Source: Ligustrum vulgare
Lineage: Eukaryota > Streptophyta > Magnoliopsida > Lamiales > Oleaceae
Length of the DNA stretch: 64,000 bases
Assembly: GCA_963555705.1 (NCBI GenBank)
Contig: OY743184.1
Location: 32,808,614-32,872,613 of the forward strand
Direction of reading: 5' to 3'
Below, piece by piece: positions 34,861 to 45,080 of this stretch. Numbering within the stretch: the first letter of the stretch is position 1; each line of letters opens with the position of its first letter. The notes under the pieces were generated by a model that made no database searches, had not been told where the DNA came from, and saw nothing but the letters and a program-made list of their open reading frames with translations. Position numbers and translations under genes: made by a program.

Positions 34861-37252
34861 CAGATTCAATTTGGGTTGTACTTAAATTGGAGGTAATTTT
34901 TTGCCTTTTAATAATTTGTTACTTAGTCAAAATCTGTAAAGTGTTCAATCTTCTGGTGGTGAAAATCTCGAAAATTATTTGTTGTTTACACCAAATATAT
35001 GCTAAACCAAGAACGAATTGCTTTATCATCGTGATCCTTTTGGAAATTAATGGAAGCTTATAAATCTTAATTAGCTATGTTCTAATGCTTCATCATATTC
35101 ATCATGCTCCTTCTAGCAATTAATGGAAGCTTATAAATCTTAATTAATCAGTGCCTGTTTTATTCAACGTTATTCGAGAAATCTTATTTTTCATAGAAAA
35201 ACAATTCACCTCGGCGTTATTATGATCAGTTTGAATTGTACAGGATAAACCTATTTATCTGTCACCAATCATGCTATTATGAGCAACTTGGTATTAGCCA
35301 ACATGCTCTTGCTCAGGTTCTCATGTCACATTCACTTCATGTTCTACACTTGACTCATATACTCAGGTAACATTTATAATTATTATGTCACATATACACG
35401 CATTAGGAGAGAAACCACAATTTTATTTTTATTTTTTTAGTTTTGAATGCCCATATCCTTTCATAATGCATTGCTTGAGTTGGCAAGGGTTCAGGAATGC
35501 TCATGATCCTATTGTTCAACTGTACATCTAGATGTTAAGATGATCCAGGAGAGATTTAGCTCTTTATTTTCTTACAAACTTTGAAAGAGCAAGTCCATGC
35601 AAAGGCATGTATTTTCACTCTTATAACTATTCATACAGGCCAAGGATATATGAGGTTTGGGACTCCGTTTTGAAGACATAAAAATGAAAAACTTTTTCAT
35701 TTTTTTACCGAGCATTAATTTTGTCAGTGTTGCATTTTGTGTTTTTCTAGCTTAACATTGCTGATGATATTTTAATTTGATCTAGGGTTTTTATGTTGGA
35801 TTTGACACATTTGTATTTTATACTATGACATATATGATTCTTGATTGAAATAAAAGTGTTTCTTTGAGTTTTGGGGTGGGCTTAAAAGTTCCTATTTGAT
35901 AGTAAGATAGCAAGTTTTATGACTTTTGAGATGATTATCGTGTTCTACGAAAAGTATAATTGAGAAGTAAGTTTGGGTTTTTTTTTTTTTAAAGGTCCAG
36001 CCTAACACGTTTTATAAGTGAGGAAATTATTTCATTTAATTCTATATTTTTTGGAATTCTACAAATACATAATGGATACTGTCATTTACTATTGTAGTGT
36101 ACATTTGGAGTAAAGTGCTATTTATTTTGTGCTGGTTAGTTACTCCTAAAAAGGAGCTTGGAAAATATCTTCTTGATCGAATTATAATTATTCTTTGGAT
36201 GTGAATTGTGCTTAAATACTTTTTTTTTTTTGGTAAGTATAGAAAGCAAGTTATATAACTTTTGATTTGAATGTCATGTTGAAGAAAATAAGTCCGTGCA
36301 CTAAAAAAATTGACACTGACCTTTTTTTTTTTTTTTTTTTTTTTTTACTTCTGTATCTATAAATTTCTTCTTACATTTATGTTTACAATTTTTTTCCTTG
36401 AAATTGAAGTTTAACATCAATTTCACATTCCATTCTTTAAAAATTATATATATATATATATAATCTTTTCTGTAGATTTACTCTTTTTTATATTATATTA
36501 TTATATATTATATTATTTGATATTTGAAGATTTCTTACTAAATAAACACTTCATATATTCTGTTTCATAATTTATAGTTGATTTATTTTTAGAGTATTAA
36601 CTGGGAATCTATTTGATTACAAATCTATAATAAAAATCTCTTTAAATGCTATTTCTCAGTCTTGATATTTAACCCCATACATAATCAATTCTTCTCCTTA
36701 ATTTCCTCCTCCAGATTCACTGGATCTACTCACTCACTGTCTTCAAAAATTTGCAACAAAGTATTTTCAAGTAGCCTATTCCCTTTATATCATTACAAAA
36801 GCTTCACAGCTTTAAAAAAAAGTTGACATAAATGTATTTTCAAGATGTAAGTAAACTAAAGATCTTATTATATAATGCTTCCTTTTTATTAATAACATGC
36901 AATTTCAACAAACTTGGTTTTGGGTTAAAGGTTGTGCAACAGTGAAGATGAATAGCTCTCCATTTTGGTACATAAGCTGTAACCTTTGTTTTAGATCTTC
37001 TTGTGTCACAATCGCCGGAGAAAGCTATGATTGTCATTTTTTTGTAACACAACAAATGTAACAGCAATACCAAAGTTTTTCTCTCTCATCAATATATATA
37101 AACCTTACTTATGTACTCATAGATAATATTCATGTTTCTATTGTTATTTTTAATACAGCTAACATCTTAATTCTATAACATCTCAATAGCATTCTCCCTT
37201 TTTTACTAAACATTTACCACTTGAATTGATCTTTATAATTTTTTTTTATTAG
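34861..37252. other. AT-rich spacer
   Basis: No gene. A direct repeat of TTAATGGAAGCTTATAAATC occurs at about 35046 and 35118 within a 70-bp duplication. A run of about 26 T near 36320-36346 and a short (AT)n at 36447-36462 are the only other structures seen. Confidence 0.5.
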
Positions 37253-37801
37253 AGCAAGAGTTGACATTCATATAAAAGATGAAACTGGAAGTTTACCAGC
37301 CTCAGTCATGGGAGAAGCAGCAGAAGATTACCTCCAATGTTCAGACCTCCAATGTTCAGCTTTTAAATTGATGGGAATTTCTATAGGGGTCAGTATCCCC
37401 TTTATCATCCTGCCATTTTTTCATATTATCATCACTTACCCGTCTACAAATAATTTGCACTTATCACATGAAAATTTCTTTTATAGAGAATCCATGGTGG
37501 AAGCATAAGGCTAAACATCGAAGATCAGTACATTTTCTATGTGAAAGCAATTCCAATAGCAAAAAGTCCAAGTCATCGTGGAAAATCATAAACGACATCT
37601 TCCCTTGAGAAGTATGTGCCAAGTAAGTTCAAGCAGCTTCATATAGTCACAACTGTTGATGATTCTTTAGTTATTTCAAACTCAGCTGATGTAATCACTA
37701 CCGTTGGCCATTCTTCATCATCGCCTCCAACTAAACGAACTTTATTCCCACCTGATACTACAATGTCTCCAACAAAGAAATTGAATGATAAACTTGGCTA
37801 G
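37253..37801 (+). pseudogene. RPA1-like OB-fold C-terminal fragment
   Basis: Exons at 37253-37388, 37487-37591 and about 37613-37801 are separated by GT-AG gaps. The first encodes ARVDIHIKDETGSLPASV then EAAEDYLQCS; the second YIFYVKAIPI; the last a Ser/Thr-rich tail ending at TAG 37801. The pattern resembles the C-terminal OB-fold of replication protein A large-subunit relatives, which bind single-stranded DNA and are common in plants and in Helitrons. The 15-base word ACCTCCAATGTTCAG is repeated in tandem in exon 1, adding five residues. A TAA at 37589-37591 ends the middle exon unless it is spliced out. No N-terminal domains found. Confidence 0.45.
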
Positions 37802-38968
37802 AATTTTCTAGGTAGAACTTTATTATCCATGAACAATGATCTTTTGTATTATGAACAATATATTTTTGATCTCTTGATTGACACTGGTGCTGTATATAAA
37901 TGTAGAACAATACACGAGTTTGAACATCAGAATTGGCATTATGTTTATGTGAAGTTTTCATTTTATAAGTTTCCATGTGTTAGCACATTGTACATTAGAG
38001 CACTATGATAATGTTTTAGTTTGCATAGGTCCCTGGGAACTGCAATTTAAGTGTAGTTTGTCACAGACCAACTATGAATATGAAACTGTTAATTGTGGAT
38101 GGATGCATGATCTATTACATGAGTTAACTAAAATAGATTGATTTGATGTTTCTTAAAGAAAATGCTTCATGCTGTTGATTTGGAGTTCAATTGCTTCGTT
38201 ACTTGTTCTTTTAAATTATGTTATCTGTTTAATGAATTTTTTTTTTTTGTGTGTGTTCAGGTATTTTTGAGTTTTAAAGTTTTAATTCTTTTACTTGCAG
38301 TGTTGATTAATTACATTATTTTAATTCATGAGTTCAACATGGAAAATAAATGTGTGTTAGAATATTATTGAATTACTTGAAGTTGAAGTACCAAAGGTGT
38401 CTACGTAGTAGCAAATACTCTATATAATTGACCTTATAAGTATTTGAATTAAGATAGTTTTTTATTATAATGGTTGTCGACATTACAGTCATCACTGCAG
38501 GTTCAATAACTTATCCATCATGATTGATTCTCAATTCTAAATCACACCAAATTTAGATTTCCACGCTAATAAACACAAATATAGGTCTACACCTGGAGTA
38601 ATGAGAAAGTCTTCAGACCGTCCAATGATGTGTTGCCATGTGGGCAAGGGCTCGTACACCCACAAGGTGAAAGCACCTCGCCAAAACTGAGAGCACGATT
38701 GACGAGGTGTCTGCACCCCATTGGTGGGGGTGCGGACTCCTCGCCCATGTGGCGGCATCTGAGTGGGGGTTGCAACTACTAACATTGCGTGACCGCCTCA
38801 CTGAAGATTTTCTCTTACGTGAATAATGCAAGTGGGCTTGTGTTATACATGTTAATTATTGAAGAAAAGTAATTTTGGAGTAAATTTGAGTGTTCACAGC
38901 CCCACTGAAGATTTTTTCGTCAGTGGTCCCGTGTTATATAAGATAATTATTGAAGAAAAAGTTATTTC
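37802..38968. other. Spacer between RPA-like fragment and C2
   Basis: Mostly AT-rich with no coding signal. 38590-38770 is locally GC-richer and has repeated phrases (GAGGTG, CACCTCG, TGGGGGTG) but no ORF with a known domain. ATTTC at 38964-38968 is the left C2 target duplication. Confidence 0.5.
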
Positions 38969-39198
38969 TGTTATAAATATATATAATTTAGGTATAGTTA
39001 GGTATAAGTTGGAAAAAATCGGTGAATGAAAATTACTCTTATGCCCCTGTAAAATTTATATATTACGATTATGTCATTGTCCAATATTACGATTATGCCA
39101 TTGTCCCCTCCTATAAATAGGGGCCTATATTCATTATGAAATAAGAAGAATAAGAAATTCTCTCTGATTCTCTCTATATTCTCTATAGTTTTACAACA
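38969..39198 (+). repeat. C2 5' LTR (230 bp)
   Basis: TG...CA ends. A TATA box (CCTATAAATAGGGG) lies at about 39110-39122. Two near copies of ATATTACGATTATG(T/C)CATT occur at about 39058-39102. Confidence 0.9.
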
Positions 39199-40754
39199 CG
39201 TTATCAGCACGAGTCTCTAGCCAATTGAGTAATAACGGGAGTATGCTCTACAGTTGCATCTAAATGATGAACCTCTGTATCAGAAACATGATTATTACAA
39301 ATCAATGTTTTCCTTCAAAACTTTCAAAGCTGATCTATGCAAAACCGTATATCCAATTGACGATCGGAGACCGGATCTGGAATCACGGCGGCAAGACGAA
39401 TCTCCAGAACCGACGCGTGTCACCGGCGGCGACAGACGGGGGCGGCGCGTGAGGCGCGTGGGCCCACGCGCAGACGTCAATCTGGCGTGTGCGAGCGCGT
39501 GGAGTTGTTTCCGGCGATGGTGTCAACAGGAAGTTTGTTCATATCGACGTTCTTGATTTTTCTATGGTCTTACTTTTCTGTTTGGTGCAGTTTTGGATAT
39601 TTTCCGGCGGTCGAACGTGGCGGCGTCGTAAAAACTATTTTTAAAGCAATTCCGGCGAGATTTTGAACTTCAGACCAAAAGTAAGTTTGTTCTAAATTAA
39701 ATTTCAAACCTATTGACGGTATCGATTTATCCATATGATCAATATATTAAAATATGGACGATTTTGTCCTTAATGATACGATAAAATATATTAATCGTGA
39801 TTTAACGAAATTGATTAATCATTATTAATGATATGATGATAAGTGTTAATAAAATATATATTCTAAATTATTTAACACTACTATGTAATCAATACGATAA
39901 ATTAAAAGATTTAAAAGTAACATAATAGTTGCCATACCGTGATGGATTGAGTTTTATGGACTGGATTTATACCTTAACTGGAAATGACTCATTATCGTAA
40001 CGGATTGGACTATTATGAATACCTTGACTGGATTTGAAGATTCGACTCGCTCACTCATGAAAGGTAATTATTTCATTATGTTGTTGCCACCTACATGGTT
40101 GGTTCTACCACCTACATGGTTGGCTTTATCAGTTTAATTATTTCATTATGTCGATTCCGCCTATATGGCCGGTTTAGCAATTGAATATATAAAATACTTT
40201 ACATATATTCATATTTTATATTATTTCAGAAACACCTCAATTGTTGGTTAATTCTAACATATTAGAGGATGTTTAACATATATACGTGGTGATATTATTA
40301 TTGTTTAACCTATATACATGGTGATATTATTGTTATTTGATACTTCATCAAATGATACCAGAAGTTATCATTACCAAAAAGTTAGTAAATGTTGATAAAA
40401 ATATTTCATCCAATGGTACCAGAAGTTACCAATATCTGAATTTGAAGGGTGGATGAAAATTATTCAACAAGAGAATGTTGATGTATGATAAGATAATATC
40501 ACATGATAGCTCGGATATGGCTAATGTGAAAATAATCTCTTCAGTATTATGAGATGAATATTAGATGATAAATGTCTGGAAATGTTCTTGCACGAGCACT
40601 TATGTATTCCAGAAGAAGTGTATATTTACTCCAAAAGAAGTAAAAATTATCATCTAAACATACTGAAATGATATTATTATTGCTCCTGAAGAAGCATAAA
40701 CGAGACATACATGCAAAATGCAAAAGGGGAAAACATTTATGATCCTCAAAATGA
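39199..40754 (+). other. C2 leader and left body, non-coding
   Basis: The GC-rich patch at 39360-39560 is unlike the rest of the element and resembles a structured leader. A 100-codon ORF there has no known domain. CACCTACATGGTTGG repeats at about 40089 and 40110. Pentaloop hairpins include 40351-40372 (AATGATAC/GTTATCATT, loop CAGAA) and one near 40411-40431 (ATGGTAC/GTTACCAAT). Confidence 0.6.
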
Positions 40755-40960
40755 GAGATGTGTTTCGGGAGTAGCCGTATCCTACCACCTCTGACCTTTT
40801 GAGGAAATAAAGAAAAAGGTGTGTTTCAAGAGTAAGAAATACTCCATACTCTACCACCTTAAATCTTTGAGGTACACAAGATTAAACATAAACAAAATCG
40901 TAGAAATTCATGGTGTGTCTCAAGAGTGAGAATACTCCGTACTCTACCACCACCTATTCT
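40755..40960 (+). repeat. Imperfect tandem repeat beside the LOG stop codon
   Basis: Three copies of GTGTnTCnnGAGTnnnAnTACTCC...CTACCACC start near 40758, 40820 and 40913. GAGTA-AGAAA-TACTC within the middle copy is a perfect 5-bp stem. The last copy ends a few bases from the LOG stop (40966), so on the minus strand this is the LOG 3' flank. Confidence 0.7.
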
Positions 40961-40965
40961 AGGGT

Positions 40966-41619
40966 TCACAAAGATAAATTTACATTAATCGGACTCCATT
41001 TTCGCTTGATTCTCCTTCCTTGCGACCAATCTATCTTTACTCCTGCTGGATCTTGTATTGGAATATATGATTGCAACTTATCCAACAGTTCCTCGATAGT
41101 AGGAGCAGAAATAAGGATTCTCCTAGAAAATGGAGAGATGAATCCCTGTTCCACAGCATAATCAAGAAATGTTAGCAAACCATCAAAGAAATTGTTTACA
41201 TTTAAAAGCCCAATAGGCTTAGTATTGAGATCTAGTTGAGCCCATGAGGTAATATTAAAGATTTCTTCTAAAGTACCAAAACCTCCAGGCAGAGCTATGA
41301 AGGCATCAGAACCATATAGCATGCAAGTTATGCGTTCATGGATAGATAAGGTTTGTACTTCATGCCCTTGTGTTTTACCTGTGATATCAGCTAAAGGAGT
41401 AGGTATAACACCTATCACTCTTACTTTCTCTGCTAGAGCGGATTGTGAAACACAACCCATTAATCCACTGCTACCTCCTCCATACACGAGAGTGATACCT
41501 TTCTCTCCCAATTTCTTTCCAAGATCCACTGCTGCTTCTAGATACCCAAAACCTTTCCCTACTTTTGATCCACAAAATACACAGATAGTTTTGATCTGTC
41601 GAAGTTTTGGTCCTTCCAT
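40966..41619 (-). CDS. LOG-family cytokinin riboside 5'-monophosphate phosphoribohydrolase, intronless
   Basis: 217 residues, uninterrupted, ATG at 41619. The Rossmann-type LOG/'lysine decarboxylase-like' fold is shown by CVFCGS (13-18), VYGGGSSGLMG (45-55) and the family motif PGGFGTLEE (111-119) with its Glu; the Arg before it (R96 in HERITCM) is kept. LOG enzymes release active cytokinin bases from nucleotide precursors. The Lys usually following that Arg is Ile here, and the protein looks more diverged than ordinary plant LOG paralogues, which carry several introns. It is antisense to C2 and follows the zinc-finger ORF by 259 bp. Length is normal for LOG. Activity is not certain because of the Ile. 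Retrogene or virus-derived copy are both possible. Confidence 0.9.
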   Translation of the reverse strand: MEGPKLRQIKTICVFCGSKVGKGFGYLEAAVDLGKKLGEKGITLVYGGGSSGLMGCVSQSALAEKVRVIGVIPTPLADITGKTQGHEVQTLSIHERITCMLYGSDAFIALPGGFGTLEEIFNITSWAQLDLNTKPIGLLNVNNFFDGLLTFLDYAVEQGFISPFSRRILISAPTIEELLDKLQSYIPIQDPAGVKIDWSQGRRIKRKWSPINVNLSL

Positions 41620-41878
41620 CTTTGAAAGAATAAGGAAGGAAAAACTTACAAGAAAATGTTATTTTGGATGCATAAACTGTGAAAATCATTGGCTTTTAAA
41701 CTCGAAAAACTTCACTATTTACTACTCGTATTTCGAAAAAGTAAAGATTTACTTTTGACAAAATCACCCGACTCACCTTTCGGTGATTTAATATATTTAA
41801 CCAGCCTTTATCAAAACTCGTGAAAGAAAATAGAAAAATATTTTATATGTGCATATATATCAAATGATTTACCTTGTA
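41620..41878 (-). other. Spacer between the two cassette ORFs, with alternative hairpins
   Basis: AT-rich spacer of 259 bp. At 41761-41789 AAATCACC pairs with GGTGATTT, while an inner competing stem TCACC-TTT-CGGTGA lies at 41773-41786, so two mutually exclusive folds are possible. No splice signal is needed to join the ORFs. Confidence 0.55.
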
Positions 41879-42424
41879 TTAATGCTGTATAGACAAAACA
41901 TCATTGTTTATAACAGCCTGGCAAACAAGATCTTTTGCTATTATATTCTTGAGACTATAACGCTCTTTATCGCTGATAAATTTAGCCCATAAAGATAGTA
42001 GCTCACGCTGCACATACCCACTAGGGTGCGTCTCAAGAGTCAATAGGATATCATCCAATGACTCCTTACTCAGCCCACCCTTAATGAAGTCTATCTTATC
42101 ATCTCGATTTATAGATGAATACCCTATTGACTTACAACGGGTATCACATGTCCATCGAGCACATTTGTAGCAACTATTTAATCTTTTTGCTCTTCGCTTC
42201 TTTGCAAAAGTACTCTTACCTAAGCCAGGTTTGTGCTTAGAAAATGAATCTGGTAATTCACCAGCTAATCGAACTTTCGCTTCGATCAACCAGCGAACAT
42301 CTTCTGGGATGCCATGATCCATCAGCAACCTCAATCTTTCGAGCCTAATTCGATAAATTTTTCTCAAATCATTTACTGGAAGATTGGAATAATATTTGCG
42401 AATATTTGAAAGTATGATATCCAT
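41879..42424 (-). CDS. Flexivirus-like cysteine-rich nucleic-acid-binding protein (predicted)
   Basis: 181 residues from the ATG at 42424; an upstream in-frame TTG would add nine. A helical N-terminal half is followed by a basic patch (KSTFAKKRRAKRLN, 70-83) and a zinc-finger-like cluster CYKCARWTCDTRC (C85, C88, C93, C97), then IGYSSINRDDKIDFIKGG. Basic patch, C-x2-C-x4-C-x3-C and the following aromatic/FIxxG stretch resemble the small cysteine-rich RNA-binding protein encoded near the 3' end of carlaviruses and related Betaflexiviridae, where it acts in silencing suppression or gene regulation. The C-terminal 60 residues have no counterpart I recognise. Intact, same strand as LOG. The assignment rests on motif similarity only. 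Confidence 0.55.
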   Translation of the reverse strand: MDIILSNIRKYYSNLPVNDLRKIYRIRLERLRLLMDHGIPEDVRWLIEAKVRLAGELPDSFSKHKPGLGKSTFAKKRRAKRLNSCYKCARWTCDTRCKSIGYSSINRDDKIDFIKGGLSKESLDDILLTLETHPSGYVQRELLSLWAKFISDKERYSLKNIIAKDLVCQAVINNDVLSIQH

Positions 42425-44389
42425 TTTTGATGCATCTAGCCTTCTTCCCAAATCATCTATTTAAATGCATTATTCAACGCGTGAAAGAGCGATAGCTCCG
42501 CGTGTCAGTGATATCGATTCCATTAAGAGATAATGGAATAAATTATTGAAAAGGTGAGAACAATGAGATAATGCGATATAAGGGAAGATTTGGCGACAAG
42601 ATTGAGATATTTTCCTTGGATATTGTACCTGATTTTTCCGGTATAAAAGTAATAAAGGTATGCTGATTTGAACTGTACAGAAATACGTACTGATGAAATG
42701 AATACTGTATTGAACCAGAAGTTCATACATATGTACAAGTGAAATATCTTGTTGAACCAGAAGTTCTATAATGATTGGTTAGATTCCAATTCAATAATGA
42801 TATTTATTGAGAATGAATAATGGCATTCATTAAAGAACCAGAAGATTGTTATCATTGCTGCTTGTTCTCAAAAGCAAATTAATTATCTCACTAAATGAAT
42901 GACTGATTTTTTGCTCAAGTAATGATATTACGAGCAAAGTGATAAATGCTAGCATGAATATATTTTAAAGTCATTAATGATTTTACGAATTAGTTGAGAT
43001 AATAGAATAATATATTGCTAATGGTTTAGCAGATTAAAAGCCTCAAGTTATTTTCTATGAGAACAATTTGATTATGCAGCAATATTCTACATATAAACAT
43101 GTCAATACGATGAAATAATGATTTGCTTGTGAAACTTTATGACTTTTTAAGAAGTGCGATATCTATATACACTCCAACAATACGCACTTGATTTATGATT
43201 GTATGACATGTGTTGCGGCATTTTAGCCGATTGATATAATATAAGATTTGTGAATATTATAGGGAAAACATGCTTAAAGCGTAATTATGCCTGAAGCATA
43301 ATGAGAATCGATTCCAAAAATAAATATCTCTTGAATGATTGAGATGATCCCTTTGAGGCTGAATACTCATAGTGAGTATAAGGGACATAGTTAAAAGAGA
43401 TTCAGGTACCTGATGATAGAACATATACAGAGATCTCTCTATATTGAGTTGAAGTGGAATCGATGAATAAGTCGACTACATACAACCCTCTTATGAAAAT
43501 GAGGTTGACGAAATTATAATACTTTGGCCAAGTATATAACCCCAATGTAGGGATTATTATTCAAGGACCAGAAGTCCAAATGCTTAAATTTAAAGCCAGT
43601 AATTATATGTATAAATGAAAAATATTTCATAGTCGTAGATGACTACTCGTTGCACGCAAGATTTTTCATTGAACTGGCATGACATATGGTGGATGTGACT
43701 ATAATCTAAATCACTAGCTTGAGCTCTTTGATATACCAATGAGTGAGATCAAAAAGTGTGATTTTCATCTCGGTATTTTGAGGGTATTCTTTGATGTACC
43801 AGTTGATCGCAGTACGTTGGGATTTCAAGTAAAATGATTGTAGATTATATGTCAAAATTGATATCTATTTCAATGATTGATTATGATCCTGCAAATTAGA
43901 AATTGCAGTTTATAAAGTGCAAGAACATACATGTATAAATCATTGAAAGATTCAATATGCCCAGATTAGTATCACTATAGAATGATACAAATGACCCCAT
44001 AATATAATATGTTGAAATTGAAATTGGAGTGTACTATTATTATATTTGAATATTCGGGCATGCAATTGATTTTCAATATGCAAAATTATATTATCCACCG
44101 GAAATTGATTATTCACCAGAAGTGAATATGAAAATGAATATTTAATTATTCATCAAATGTGAATTCTAGATTTTGATAGAAGTGAATCAATTCTAGATTT
44201 GAGTAATGCAATCAGTCAACTAAATAAACATTGCTTGGTATAGCATGTTCAGTACATCATAAATAAACTATGACATCATAAATGAGCTATGAATGATTTA
44301 TATAAAGCTCATCATGAATGATATGTTTTGATGAAAATATATGAGATTGCATCAACATACTTGTGATATTCCATGAAAAGGAATAAATA
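42425..44389 (+). repeat. C2 right body: pentaloop hairpins, non-coding
   Basis: Hairpins of the C1 type. Examples: near 42713 and 42758 (GAAC-CAGAA-GTTC), 42910-42938 (TTTGCTC/GAGCAAA with inner GTAAT/ATTAC), 43284-43302 (ATTATGC/GCATAAT, loop CTGAA), about 43563-43575 (GGAC/GTCC, loop CAGAA) and 44111-44127 (ATTCAC/GTGAAT, loop CAGAA). Sequence from 43726 parallels C1 from 15985. An 86-codon ORF (42470-42730, minus) has no known domain. Confidence 0.72.
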
Positions 44390-45060
44390 CGCGTTGCACT
44401 CTTTTTCCCTTAGCTGAGGTTTTTTCCACAGGGTTTTCCTAGCGAGGTTTTTAATGAGACAACAGTTGAGGCGTATTGATGAAAACTAATGAGAATAATG
44501 TACTCTTTTTCCCTTCGCTGAGGTTTTGTCCCACAGGGTTTTCCTAGCAAAGGTTTTTGAGGCATCATCATAGCTATCAACAAGCTATAATTAACAACAC
44601 ATTGTTATACTGGAATGATATCAACAAATGAAGAAAATCATACACATCTTATGAAGAATGTTATGATATCGGCTACACACAAGAAGATTTTTATATATAC
44701 ATATTTCAGAAGAAAGATGATATCAATGTTCGAGAAGATCATGAATCCTCAATTGCACACTTCAGGGGGAGAATCATGCTGTACTCTTTTTCCTTTCCTT
44801 CGTCCAGGTTTTGTCCTACTAGGTTTTCCTGACAAGGTTTTAATGAGGCAGCGGCTGTACTCTTTTTCCTTGGTTCAGATTTTGTCCCACTGGGTTTTAC
44901 TGACAAGGTTTTAATGAGGCAGCACTTCAGAAGAATCAATGATTTACCATGGCCAACATCAGGGGGAGCTTCTGTACTCTTTTTCCTTCGCTCAAGTTTT
45001 ATCCCACTGGGTTTTCATAGCAAGGTTTTTAACGAGGCAAGACCATTGAGCAAGCGAGTA
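44390..45060 (+). repeat. Five copies of the 65-bp copia 3' motif (C2)
   Basis: CTCTTTTTCC...AGGTTTTGTCCCAC(T/A)GGGTTTTCCT...AAGGTTTTTAA(T/C)GAGGCA recurs near 44396, 44502, 44781, 44857 and 44976. Four related copies lie in C1. Each holds CCCA-C-TGGG and CCT...AGG complementary words. Confidence 0.85.
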
Positions 45061-45080
45061 ATATTTCATTCAAGGGGGAG

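Noticed and set aside
39254..39556. Gag of C2
   Set aside because: Two overlapping ORFs in a GC-rich patch give Arg-rich peptides without capsid or zinc-knuckle motifs.
40966..41619. Lysine decarboxylase or bacterial contamination
   Set aside because: PGGFGTLEE with the preceding Arg marks LOG phosphoribohydrolases, often mislabelled as lysine decarboxylases. The gene is embedded in a plant LTR element with AT-rich flanks on both sides.
41297..41758. Plus-strand ORF of 153 codons across the LOG gene
   Set aside because: It is a shadow of LOG on the other strand, with low-complexity composition and no domain.
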